From the NCBI GenBank assembly GCA_964495375.1, contig CAZBWM010000025.1, forward strand, positions 8,407-72,406: a stretch of 64,000 nt of DNA. Reading direction: 5' to 3'. A program made the translations under genes and the position numbers. This stretch comes from JAIESQ01 sp964495375 (lineage in GTDB: Bacteria; Planctomycetota; Planctomycetia; Pirellulales; JAEUIK01). Positions 8,936 to 18,500 of the stretch are shown here, piece after piece (the first letter of the stretch is position 1; every line of letters starts with the position of its first letter). Under the pieces are notes generated by a model, which did not search any database, was not told where the DNA came from, and worked only from the letters and a program-made list of their open reading frames with translations.

Positions 8936-10438
8936 CTACGCCTTGTCCGGGTCCACTCCGTCGATCCACGGGCCGGCCAGCTTCATGTAGTCGGGCTCGA
9001 CCAGCAGGCTGCCGGTGTCGCCAGCCTTCCAGCCGGGGATGTGCTTCGGCTTGGCGCGGGCTTTGGACATCTGCTCCCAGCCGGCTGCCCAACTGGCGTC
9101 GGCGTCGACCGCCTTCTTGTTGTCCGCGTCGAAGAAGAATGCCTTCCCCTCGCGGTAGCTGCGCGCGCCCAGGTTTACCAGCACGATGGCCGCGGCGCCC
9201 AGGTCGGGCGTGTTGTTGCAGCTCACGGGCTTGTTCTCCTGAATGGCCTTGAGCCAGTTGCTGAAGTGCATCTTCGTGGTGTCGCGAACCGGCTCGTCGA
9301 CCTCGATCCGCTCCTTCTTCTGCCCGCTGATCTTGGTGACCTGCGGGCGTTCGGGAATGAAATCGAAGCCGCGGAAATCTTCGCCGTTGCCAAACTCGAA
9401 CGAGCCGTAATGGCCGCGAATCAACTGCCGGATCGGCGTGTTTTCGCAGCTCATCGTGGCAGTCACGAGACCCTGCACCCCTTCGGCGAAGTCGGCGACC
9501 ACCGTGGCCACGTCGGGCACGTCGCGGCCGTCGTACTCGATAAAGATGCCGCCTGCGCCAACCACGCGCTTCGGATACCGCAGCCCCGTGGCCTTGAGCA
9601 TCGAGGTGGTGCGGTGTACGAACAGGTCGGTGTACATGCCCGAGCCGAACGGCCAATAGCAGCGCCACTGAGCGTACACGGCGCGATCGAACGGCATGTC
9701 GGGGGCGAGCCCTTCATCGACACCCAGCCAGCGCTTCCAATCGACGGTCTGCGGGCTCATCTGCTTGTCGAGCCCGTAGTAACGCCACTGCCCCATGATC
9801 GAGTTACGGAAGTACTCGGTCTGGTACATCAACACCTTGCCGAGCTTGCCGTCGTTGAGCAACTCGTTGACCTTGCCCCAGATCGGCAGGCTGGTCGACT
9901 GCACGCCGACCTGCATGACCTTGCCGCTGGATCGCCAGGCGTCGACGACGGCCATCGCCTCTTCGACGGTGTGGGTCATCGGCTTTTCGCAATAGACGTG
10001 CTTGCCGGCCTTGAGCGCGTCGATCGTTTGCTTGGCGTGCCAGTGATCGGGCGTGGCGATGCAGACGGCGTCGACCTCAGGATCGGCCAGCATGTCGCGA
10101 TAATCGTCGTACTTCTTGCCGACCACCTGCTGCCCGCCATCGGTCGCGCTCTCGGTCTCGAGGTACTTGAGGACCTTGTCGCGCTGCTCGCTGTAAACTT
10201 CGCTGACGGCGACCAGGTCGATATTGGCCCCTTCCTTGCGCAGCTTCATCAGGGTTTGCACGTGCGCGCCGAAGCCACGACCGCCGGGGCCGATGAAGCC
10301 GATCCGCAGGCGCTCGCCGGCATTCAGAGCGTGTGCCCGCGCCGGCGCGGTGAACAAGCTACTGGCGGCCGCGGTAACGGCGGCCGTGGCGGCCGAGGTT
10401 TGCAAAAAGTTGCGTCGAGAGACGTTCGATTCGCTCAT
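8936..10438 (-). CDS. Tat-exported Gfo/Idh/MocA-family oxidoreductase
   Basis: A second exported Gfo/Idh/MocA oxidoreductase (500 residues). The start at ATG 10438 is set by AGGAG just upstream and by the Tat signal immediately after it (SRRNFLQTSAATAA). The open frame continues far upstream to 11500, but that part is antisense to other genes. Landmarks: Rossmann strand RIGFIGPGGRG, IATPDHWHAK, and the catalytic-lysine motif CEKPMTHTVEEA. The C-terminal half is longer than in the 6279 protein, with little apparent similarity outside the core. It heads an apparent operon with a GNAT and a CYTH protein. Substrate unknown, probably a carbohydrate derivative. Confidence 0.93.
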   Translation of the reverse strand: MSESNVSRRNFLQTSAATAAVTAAASSLFTAPARAHALNAGERLRIGFIGPGGRGFGAHVQTLMKLRKEGANIDLVAVSEVYSEQRDKVLKYLETESATDGGQQVVGKKYDDYRDMLADPEVDAVCIATPDHWHAKQTIDALKAGKHVYCEKPMTHTVEEAMAVVDAWRSSGKVMQVGVQSTSLPIWGKVNELLNDGKLGKVLMYQTEYFRNSIMGQWRYYGLDKQMSPQTVDWKRWLGVDEGLAPDMPFDRAVYAQWRCYWPFGSGMYTDLFVHRTTSMLKATGLRYPKRVVGAGGIFIEYDGRDVPDVATVVADFAEGVQGLVTATMSCENTPIRQLIRGHYGSFEFGNGEDFRGFDFIPERPQVTKISGQKKERIEVDEPVRDTTKMHFSNWLKAIQENKPVSCNNTPDLGAAAIVLVNLGARSYREGKAFFFDADNKKAVDADASWAAGWEQMSKARAKPKHIPGWKAGDTGSLLVEPDYMKLAGPWIDGVDPDKA

Positions 10439-10864
10439 GACCGACAGGCTCCTAAGGTTCGCTTGAGCAAGTTGCGGTCGCGATCGGTAGATCGCGTCCG
10501 CCGTGGGTAGGTGATTCGGCTGGTGACGGCGCGGAGATCGTGGGCTGTGGTCGTCGAGCCGAAATAACTCGGCTCGGACCAAGTCGCCCGACCTCCCGAA
10601 GCCGGCGCCCTGCTTCGGCCGGCTGGCTGCGAGCATTCTAGTCACCCGGCCAAAGGATTGCACTACTCCCTGGCCGCTGAAAGTGGGGCCCTCGATCGCC
10701 GCGGACGATGGCCCGAACGGTGTCAGGAACCGATTCAAGCGGCAGGGCACCAATAGCTGGTCCACACTGGAATCGGTTCCTGACACCGATCGGATGCGGC
10801 TCCTACTAGACTGACCCACTCGAACTGGCTTGTCCCCCGGAGGCGGCGTAAGCTGACGTTCATC
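10439..10864. other. Divergent intergenic region
   Basis: Separates the oxidoreductase operon (-) from the membrane protein and esterase pair (+), so it should hold both promoters; no clear -35/-10 boxes could be assigned. It contains the perfect inverted repeat at 10718-10788 and a GCCGG-rich stretch around 10600-10640. No coding potential is convincing. Confidence 0.5.
10718..10788. repeat. 19-bp inverted repeat, CAGGAACC family, copy 1
   Basis: Perfect 19-base arms, CGGTGTCAGGAACCGATTC at 10718-10736 and its reverse complement at 10770-10788, around a 33-base spacer. A second member is at 21261-21337. The T in GTGTCAGG is matched by A in the other arm; the second copy has C paired with G at that position. 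Confidence 0.85.
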
Positions 10865-11464
10865 ATGGCCAGCCCGGCATTCGAAAAGCGCGCTGCAAAC
10901 TCGGCCGATCTGTTGGCTGCCGGCCCCCCCGTTGATGTCGGCGACCTGCCTGGTGCGACTGTCACGACCGATCGGCTGACCATCTTCCGCCTGCTGGTGA
11001 TCACGGCCGGTATTGCCGTCGGGCTGGTGATCTTTTCGCCGAAGGTCGATCCCAGTGATAAATCGCCTTACAACGTCGAGTACTTTCGCCATTTGGCGGC
11101 CGCGCCGATCATCGGCGCCTGCCTGCCCGCTGGGTTCTTCGCTTGGGGATGGCGACGCCGTAGCCAGGCCCGGCTCGGCCCCGGCGGACTGCTGGCCCTG
11201 ACGATGACCTGCGGAGTGCTCCTGCTGTTGCCGCCGTCGATGATGACCGGCGACCGCGGCATGGGCTTTATGTGTCTGCGCTACATGCTGCCGCTCCTGA
11301 GCCTGTGGTACCTTGTCGCCATGGCCGCCGCCGGGCAACTGAAACGCGAGAAGCTGACCGGCGGCATTCCCTGGGCAGAACGCTACGCTCTTTATTTGGC
11401 CATCGCCTGGCTCCCCGAAGCCGCTTGGCTGCTCTACAACATCTATGAGGAAGCGCTCCGATGA
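10865..11464 (+). CDS. Hypothetical multi-pass membrane protein
   Basis: A 199-residue protein with a hydrophilic N-terminus of about 40 residues and then five or so hydrophobic segments (near residues 42-60, 78-95, 103-120, 138-155 and 175-195). No family motif is recognised. It overlaps the next gene by ATGA (11461-11464), implying translational coupling to the secreted esterase-like protein. The region reads in frame without interruption and has planctomycete-like composition. Confidence 0.65.
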   Translation: MASPAFEKRAANSADLLAAGPPVDVGDLPGATVTTDRLTIFRLLVITAGIAVGLVIFSPKVDPSDKSPYNVEYFRHLAAAPIIGACLPAGFFAWGWRRRSQARLGPGGLLALTMTCGVLLLLPPSMMTGDRGMGFMCLRYMLPLLSLWYLVAMAAAGQLKREKLTGGIPWAERYALYLAIAWLPEAAWLLYNIYEEALR

Positions 11465-12435
11465 AGACTGTGAACCTCGTTGGCAGTTTTTTTGTGCCAA
11501 TGCTGGCTTCCCCAGCAGTGCTGGTGCGAGTCACTCGCTACACGCTCGTGGCTGCACTGTTGGCTATGACTGCGGCGCGCAGTTTCGCCGCTGACGACCA
11601 GCCCACGAAGCCGGCGCTGCCCGAGCCCGAAGTCATTAAGATCTGGCCCAACGGCGCGCCCGGCGCCGCCGGCGATACCGAGGCCGATATTCCGACGCTC
11701 TCGATCTACGCGCCGCCGGCCGATATGCGGCAGCGCGCGGCCGTCGTCATTTGCCCCGGTGGCGGTTACCAGCATCTGGCGGTCGGGCACGAAGGGACCG
11801 AGATCGCCGAGTGGCTCAACTCGCATGGCATCACCGCCGGCATCCTGCGCTATCGTCTGGCCCCGCGCTACAAGCATCCGGCCATGCTCAACGACGTGCA
11901 GCGCGCCGTGCGGATCGTGCGTAGTTCCGCCAAAGAGCGCAACATCGACGCCGACAAGATCGGCGTGATCGGCTTCTCAGCGGGCGGGCATCTGGTCTCC
12001 ACCATTGCCACGCACTTCGACGCCGGAAAAAGTGAAGCGACTGACCCGATCGAGCAGGCAAGCTGCCGCCCCGACTTCGCGATCCTTGGCTATCCGGTGA
12101 TCGCCATCGCCACGGAGTACGCTCACGGCGGCTCGCGCAAAAACTTGCTTGGCGACAACCCGCCGCAAGAACTGCTCGAAAGCCTGTCGAACGAGCGGAT
12201 GGTCACGTCCGACTCGCCGCCATGCTTCCTCGTGCACTCAGGCACGGATACCGCGGTCCCGCCGGAGAACAGCGTGTTGTTCTATTTGGCCTTGCGCAAA
12301 GCCAAGGTGCCGGTCGAAATGCACATCTTCGAACAAGGCCCGCACGGCTTCGGCCTGGGTCAGAAAGATCCGGCGCTAAAGCAGTGGCCCGGCCTGTGCG
12401 CGGAGTGGATGACCGAGCATGGGTTTATTAAGTAG
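11461..12435 (+). CDS. Secreted alpha/beta-hydrolase, esterase-like
   Basis: A 324-residue alpha/beta hydrolase of the BD-FAE/acetyl-esterase type. An N-terminal hydrophobic segment ending near SFAADD suggests export, although it is long (about 40 residues); an inner start (Met at residue 14) would give a more usual signal. Key features: the oxyanion turn CPGGGYQHL, nucleophile Ser in GFSAGGH, Asp in HSGTDTAVP, and His in GPHGFGLG, completing the catalytic triad. Such proteins remove acetyl or feruloyl groups from plant or algal polysaccharides. Coupled by ATGA to the preceding membrane protein. Confidence 0.88.
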   Translation: MKTVNLVGSFFVPMLASPAVLVRVTRYTLVAALLAMTAARSFAADDQPTKPALPEPEVIKIWPNGAPGAAGDTEADIPTLSIYAPPADMRQRAAVVICPGGGYQHLAVGHEGTEIAEWLNSHGITAGILRYRLAPRYKHPAMLNDVQRAVRIVRSSAKERNIDADKIGVIGFSAGGHLVSTIATHFDAGKSEATDPIEQASCRPDFAILGYPVIAIATEYAHGGSRKNLLGDNPPQELLESLSNERMVTSDSPPCFLVHSGTDTAVPPENSVLFYLALRKAKVPVEMHIFEQGPHGFGLGQKDPALKQWPGLCAEWMTEHGFIK

Positions 12436-12476
12436 GGAAATGCCCTCAAGCCTGTCGCCTCACGCTTCACGCCTGA

Positions 12477-13994
12477 CTACGGCTTCCCCACTTGAAACGC
12501 CGCTGCCTTAACGAGCGGTGATGCGGCGCCGTTAGCCGCCACGTCTCCACTCGTTTCCTCGCGCACAATCCGCTCCGGCAAGTCGCTGGGGTGCGGCGCA
12601 GCCAAGGTCATCAAAAACGTCACCACGTCGGCCCGATCGGCCTTCGACAGATTGGCGAATTTTCGCGCCGAGCGCAGCGCCTCGCCGCCGTGCCAGCCGA
12701 CCGCCTCTTCGACCGTCGCTGCGCGGCCATCGTGCAGGTAGGGGCCCGAGTCGCGCACTCCCCACAAGGGCGGTGTCTTCCATTCCTGCCGGAAGACCTG
12801 CATCTCGCCCGGCGAAGGCTGCCGAATCGCGGGAATTACCGGGCCGTAATAGTTCCCCGTCCGCACCGGCTCCACGATGGTCGGCGGGTCAGGCTGCGGC
12901 GATGGCAATGGATCGGCCAGGCTGCGCCCCATGTCGTGCAACAACAGGTCGCTATAGATGCCGCTCACCGAGGCCAAGGTCGCCCGATGGCATACCGCGC
13001 AGCCGATCTTGCCGAATAGCGCCTCGCCATGCTTGATGCGCAAGTCGTTCTCGGCGTCCGTCGGCTCCAACCGCCGCGGCGCCGGCAGGCTGGCCACGAA
13101 CGCCGTCATCTCGTTGCACTCGGTGTCGCTGATATCGTACCGCGGCGGCGGGCCCGCCTGCACCGCTTCATTGACCAAGGCGCCGCCAGCCGCGGCATCG
13201 TCCGCGGGCGCAGGCTCGGGCGTCAGCCCCATCTCCGCTTCGCAGGCGCCGCGCACGAATTCGCCCAGCGTCTTGATCTGACCGCGCCACCCGAACCGGC
13301 CATACAAGCGACCGGTCACCTCCGGATCTTCGCGCGTCTGCTGCAGGGCGACTTGCGCGAGCACGCTGGGCTGAATCAACTCGATCAGGCCCAGCCCAAA
13401 CAGCGGTGTCGTGTTGCGGGCCGTCATCAGCAGCTTGATATCGCCGTACTTCAGCGTGCGATAAGGTTCCATCACGCGCTGGTCGCGCCCTTCCTCGATC
13501 GGCAGTTGCGCGTATTGCAGATCGCCGTCGGGCACGATCTTGATGCCCAACAGCTTGCCCCGCGCAGCGTCGTAGCCCGCCGACAGCCGGTTGAAACGGT
13601 GCAACACGGTGGTTGGCGCGCTGTTGAAGCCCGGATGCAATGCTGCCAACCGCCTGGCCGCCGGCCCGCGACGTTCTGCCTTTGCAACTACCGAAAGCAC
13701 GTCGACGTTCTTGCTCAGCGGGCCGGCGCCGCCGATCCCGCCTTGCAGGTGGCAGGCCATGCACGAGCGTTCGTTGAACAGCGGACCGAGCCCGTCTCCA
13801 TTGCCGTCGTCGCGGCGCTCGGCTTTCCAGGTGCGCTCGAAGAGTTCCTGCCCGCGGCGCAACAACGCTCGTTCTTCGTCGGCGTTGGCCGGTTCCAACG
13901 ACCGTGCCGGGCCAGCCGAAACCAAGAGCACCACGGCCGTCACCGACAAGCGGACGGCACACGCGCAGCAGCGCGCAGCAAACGACGCGTACAT
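12477..13994 (-). CDS. Di-heme cytochrome c, DUF1111 family
   Basis: An exported c-type cytochrome of the DUF1111 (di-heme oxidoreductase-like) family, 505 residues. The start at ATG 13994 is chosen because GGGAGG lies five bases upstream; the GTG three bases earlier is too close. A signal peptide (SVTAVVLLVSAGPARS) is followed by two heme-attachment sites: CMACH in the N-terminal half and CAVCH in the C-terminal half. The conserved LHDGRAATVEEAVGWHGGEA near the end is typical of the family. It probably handles electrons or peroxide in the periplasm; the exact reaction is not established for most members. It stands alone between an esterase and the efflux operon. Confidence 0.92.
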   Translation of the reverse strand: MYASFAARCCACAVRLSVTAVVLLVSAGPARSLEPANADEERALLRRGQELFERTWKAERRDDGNGDGLGPLFNERSCMACHLQGGIGGAGPLSKNVDVLSVVAKAERRGPAARRLAALHPGFNSAPTTVLHRFNRLSAGYDAARGKLLGIKIVPDGDLQYAQLPIEEGRDQRVMEPYRTLKYGDIKLLMTARNTTPLFGLGLIELIQPSVLAQVALQQTREDPEVTGRLYGRFGWRGQIKTLGEFVRGACEAEMGLTPEPAPADDAAAGGALVNEAVQAGPPPRYDISDTECNEMTAFVASLPAPRRLEPTDAENDLRIKHGEALFGKIGCAVCHRATLASVSGIYSDLLLHDMGRSLADPLPSPQPDPPTIVEPVRTGNYYGPVIPAIRQPSPGEMQVFRQEWKTPPLWGVRDSGPYLHDGRAATVEEAVGWHGGEALRSARKFANLSKADRADVVTFLMTLAAPHPSDLPERIVREETSGDVAANGAASPLVKAAAFQVGKP

Positions 13995-14222
13995 CACGAC
14001 CTCCCGGGTCCAGTGTCCTACTGACGGAAGCCGAAGCCTTGTTCCCTCGCGGCCGGCGATGACGCGATCTGCACCGGGCCGCTACGGCGCAATCTACCGC
14101 CGCGCGGCCCCAGCACCAAGCAAGATTCTCGAAATGTTAGAATTGGCCTGTCGGTGCGCGGCCGCCCCCACTCGCTGGCAATAGCCCTCAGGCAACTCGC
14201 GACTGAGCTCAGGTCACAGGCG

Positions 14223-14238
14223 GCGGGCCGCGGCCCGC
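14223..14238. terminator. GC palindrome at the 3' end of the efflux operon
   Basis: GCGGGCCGCGGCCCGC is a perfect 16-base palindrome touching the stop codon of the adaptor gene. It may form a hairpin that ends or protects the RND operon transcript. There is no U-tract, so intrinsic termination is uncertain. Confidence 0.4.
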
Positions 14239-15578
14239 TACTTCGTTGGCGGCGCTACGCGCACTGCTTGACCCGGCTTGAGCGCTTCGGGCTGTTTGAG
14301 CACGATCAATTGATTTTCGTCGACGCCCGAGACGACCTCGATTTCGCTGCCGCTACGGAGCCCCAGCTCGACGGGGCAGCGCTCGATCTTGCCACCGTCG
14401 ACGACCAGGCAGGCGGGCCCTTCGGCGTCGCGCACGATGGCCGCGGCCGGAACCACCAGCGCGCCTTCGCGCCGCGCCAGCTCGATCGTCGCCGTGGCGT
14501 ACATGCCCGGCCGCATCACGCCCTGCGGATTCGGGATGTCAATTTCCGTTCGCAGCGAGCGGTTCGCTTCTTGCAACGACCAACTCGATCGCGCGACCTG
14601 GGCGTCAAACTCGCTCGCCGTGAGCGCCTGCACGCGGATCTTGGCCGTGTCGCCGCTGTCGACGTAGGGCGCTTCCAGCTCAGGGACGTTGACGAAGATG
14701 CGGACGACCTTGGTTTGGGCGACCACCAAGAGCGGCTTGCCGGCGCCATCGCTGGCAGGTTGCACGAAGTGGCCCGTATCGACCTCGCGGCGCGTCACGG
14801 TTCCCTCGTAAGGAGACTTGATCTCGGTGTAGGCCAACATGGTCTTCGCGTGCGCCAGATCCGCTCGAGCGACGCGGAGTCGCGCCGCGGCAGCCCCTTG
14901 ATCGGCCTGCGCTTTGCCGACGTTCGCTTGAGCTTCGTACGATGCGGTGCGGGCCGACTGGACCTTGGCCGCTACTTCGCGCGCTGTCGCTTCCGCGGAA
15001 CGAAGCTGGCTAAGGGTCTCTTCCTCGAGCTTCTTGCTGACCGAGCCTTTCTCGGCCAGCTCCTTGATTCGCGCGTGCTCCGATTTCCAACGATCGAGGT
15101 CGGCGTCGGCACGGGCGACACCGGCTTCCATTTCGGCGATCTTGGCTTGTGCGGTCTCAGCGGCGGCAATGGCGGCGGCCACCGCCGATGCTGCTTGCTT
15201 GACTTCCGCTTCGGCCTGGGCGATGAGGGCTTCTTTTTGCTCGACGTCGTCGGCCAACTCTGGAATGGCCAGCTTGATGAGTAACTGGTCTTTCCGCACG
15301 ACGTCGCCGATGTCGACCAGCACTTCGTCGACATAGCCCGCCGTCTTGGCGTATAGCGGCGTCTCCTCGAAGGCCTCGATACGCCCGGGTTGTGTCGTGG
15401 TCAGCGTCAGCGTTTTGCGTTGTGCTTTGCCGGCGACGACTTGCGGAGCCTGTGCCCCTTGTTCCTGGACTTGCTGCTGATCTTGCTTCTCGGCGGCGGG
15501 CTGGTGGGCACAACCACTTGCGCCGCTAGCGATCGCCACGAGGAAGAGCAGCTTGTATCTAGCGGAAATGCGCGCCAT
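14238..15578 (-). CDS. RND efflux periplasmic adaptor (HlyD/MFP family), lipoprotein
   Basis: A membrane-fusion protein of 446 residues linking the RND pump to an outer-membrane channel. A lipobox (ASGASGC, Cys near residue 23) after a short hydrophobic segment predicts a lipid-anchored periplasmic protein. Order: lipoyl/barrel half (GRIEAFEETPLYAKTAGYV), a long Ala/Glu-rich coiled-coil hairpin (about 100-215), the second lipoyl half (TEIKSPYEGTVTRREVDTG), then beta-barrel and membrane-proximal domains (RTEIDIPNPQGVMRPGMYA). Its ATG shares one base with the pump stop (TGATG, 15576-15580), so the two are translationally coupled, pump first. Confidence 0.95.
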   Translation of the reverse strand: MARISARYKLLFLVAIASGASGCAHQPAAEKQDQQQVQEQGAQAPQVVAGKAQRKTLTLTTTQPGRIEAFEETPLYAKTAGYVDEVLVDIGDVVRKDQLLIKLAIPELADDVEQKEALIAQAEAEVKQAASAVAAAIAAAETAQAKIAEMEAGVARADADLDRWKSEHARIKELAEKGSVSKKLEEETLSQLRSAEATAREVAAKVQSARTASYEAQANVGKAQADQGAAAARLRVARADLAHAKTMLAYTEIKSPYEGTVTRREVDTGHFVQPASDGAGKPLLVVAQTKVVRIFVNVPELEAPYVDSGDTAKIRVQALTASEFDAQVARSSWSLQEANRSLRTEIDIPNPQGVMRPGMYATATIELARREGALVVPAAAIVRDAEGPACLVVDGGKIERCPVELGLRSGSEIEVVSGVDENQLIVLKQPEALKPGQAVRVAPPTK

Positions 15579-18500
15579 CAGATGCTGTCTCCCAAATCTG
15601 CCAGGCTATTGGCTGCGGCTGACGTGAAATAACCGCTGTGTGGGTCCGTGGGGTCGAGCGATGCCGATGCCGACTTCGCCCGGCTTTGGATGATTGCAAA
15701 GATGCCGGGCAGGATGAACAGCGTGGCCACCGTGGCGGCTGCGAGTCCGCCGATCACCGCGCGCCCCAGTGGGGCGTTCTGCTGACCCGCTTCACCCAGC
15801 CCCAGCGCCATCGGCAACATGCCTGCAATCATGGCCGAGCTGGTCATCAGCACTGCTCGCAAGCGGCTGCCGGCCCCGACGATCGCGGCCGCCGTCGAGC
15901 TTTGGCCGGCACGGCGACTGTTTTCCGCAAAAGTGATCAACAGAATTGCATTGGCCATCGCCACGCCGATGGCCATGATCGAGCCGACGAACGACTGAAT
16001 GTTGAGTGTCGTGCCGGTCACCAGCAGCACCAGCAGCACGCCGGCGATCACTGCCGGCACCGTTGATACCGTGGCCAGCGCCAAGCGCATCGATTGAAAG
16101 TTGGCCGTCAGCACGAGAAACACGACCAGAATCGCCACCGCCAGTCCGACCGCCAGGCCGCTCATCATTTCGTTCAATGGCACGATCTGGCCACGGATTT
16201 CGACTTTAGCCCCCTCGGGTGGCTTGCCGCTCCGTTCGATCGCGGCCTGCACCTGGCGAGCCACCGCGCCGAGCGCTGCGTCATGAATGTTGGCCGTGAT
16301 GGTCACTTGCCGCTTCATGTTGTAGCGATCGAACTGGCCGGGCATCGCGCCGGCTTGCAGGCTCGCGACATCGCGCACCAGCACCTGCCCTGCCGCGGAA
16401 TCGTGTACTGGCAGCCGCGCCAGATCGTCGGTCGTCTTGAGTGTCTCCACGCGATCGTCGGGCGAGCGCAGCACCTGTCGCGGAATCTCGACCTGAACCT
16501 GGTAGGCGATGCCCGACTTCGGATCGGCCCAATAATTGGGAACGATGAATCGGCTCGAAGACGTGGCCAGGGTCAGCGCGCGAGAGACATCGACCGGCGT
16601 CAGCCCCGCCAGCCCCGCCTTTTCGCGATCGATCTGTACGTCGATCGTGGGATAGTCCAGCGATTGACCGAACTGCACGTCACGGAGCGACGGGATGTGC
16701 AGCAGCTCGGCCCGTAGTTTTTCGGCGAAGGCGCGACTATCCGGCAGGCTGGGGCCACTCACCGCGATTTCGATGGGCGTCGGCGATCCAAAGCTCATCA
16801 CCTCGTTGACGATATCCGAGGGCTCGAACGACACCCGCAGCTCGGGCAGCTTCTCGGCCACGCGTTGCCGCAGTTGTTCTTTCAACTGCTCGACCCGCAC
16901 GCCGCTTGCTTCGTCCAGGTCGACGTACAGGATGGCCTCTTCCGGACCGCGCGACCATTGATAAACCGCGTTCACCGGAAAGTTGGAATGAATCATGCCC
17001 ACGTAGCCGAGCGTCAGCGCGACGTTTTCGGCCCCGATTTCTTGCTTGACCAGATCGAGCACGTCGAGCGCGTAGCGTTCGGTCCGCGCGATCTGCGTGC
17101 CATCGGGAGCGCGAATGCGCAGTCGGAACTGACCCGCGTCGACCACGGGAAAGATCTCGCGACCGATCCGCGGCGCGAGCCAGGCGACTAGGATCAATGC
17201 CAGCGCCAGATAGCCTCCCAACGCAGCCCAGCGCGCCGCCACCATTTTCGACAGCGCCCGCTCATAGCGCCAACGCAGTCGACCGAAAAGCGTTGCGTCG
17301 TCACGCTCGTCATAATGGAAGTGACGCAGCAACCACACGCTGACGACCGGCACAAACGTGCTCGACAGCAGGTACGAGCCAATCATCGCGAAGCCGACGG
17401 CCATCGCCAACGGCGCAAACAGCCGCTGTGCGGCCCCCTGCATGAAAAAGGCGGGAATGAACACGGCCAGGATGCACAACATCGCCAACAAGCGCGGCAC
17501 CGCAGTCTGGAAATTGCCGAGCCGAACCGCCAGCGCGATCGAATCGGTATGCGTCATTTGGGCGTGAATGTTCTCGACTTCGACCGTCGCCTCGTCGACC
17601 AGAATGCCAATCGCCAGCGCCAGACCGCCCAGCGTCATCACGTTGATCGTTTCGCCGGTCAGCCAGAGCGCTAGAATCGAACAGCAGAGCGCCAAGGGGA
17701 TGTTCATCACTACGACCAGCGCGCTACGCCAGTCGCGCAAGAATAGCAGCACGGCGAGACCGACCAGGATGGCGCCGAGTGCTCCTTCCATCACCACCGA
17801 TTCCACGGCCCGCGTCACATACGGCGACTGGTCGAACTCGAAGTTTACCTGGATGTCGTCTGGCAGGGCCGCCTGCATCTCGGGCAGGGCCTTCTTGATG
17901 TTCGTGATCACACTCATCGTCGACGCGTCGGCGCGCTTCGTTGCCAGGATGTAAACGGCGCGGCGACCGTTGGCCAGCGCATAGCCGGCCGGCGCGTCGG
18001 CCGCATCGGCGACGTAGGCCACGTCGCGAACGTAGACCGGCGAGGCGCCCGTGCGGATCGGCACGGTCAACAATTGCAGCGGGTCTTTGACGACCGCGTT
18101 TACTGAGACAATCGGGTACTTGTCCCCCACCAGCAGATTGCCCGAGGGGCTGATCGCGTTCCCCTTGGTGATCGCCGTGACGACCTCCTCGGGCGACATC
18201 CCATACGCTTGCAGTCGCTGCGGATCGACCGTGACGACAATCGATCGCGCGCTGCCGCCAAACGGTGGCGGCGCCGACACCCCTGGCAAGGCTGAGAACA
18301 TCGGCCGGATGCGAAACAGCGCGATGTCCTGGATCTCCGCGATCGTGCGCGTCTCGCTCGACATCACCAGGTAGCCGACCGGCACGCTCCCCGTGTCGAA
18401 GCGCATTACAAAGGGCGACACCGTCCCTGGCGGCATAAAGGCCTGCGACCGATTGACGTAATTGATCGTCTCGGCCATCGCCTGCGACATGTCGGTGCCC

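Noticed and set aside
8813..10510. 565-residue plus-strand frame
   Set aside because: Antisense shadow of the oxidoreductase and GNAT genes, with no motifs; such frames are expected at this GC content.
10439..11500. Upstream extension of the minus-strand oxidoreductase frame (to 854 residues)
   Set aside because: It lacks family similarity, lies antisense to the 10865-11464 gene, and a good ribosome-binding site and Tat signal mark 10438 as the start.
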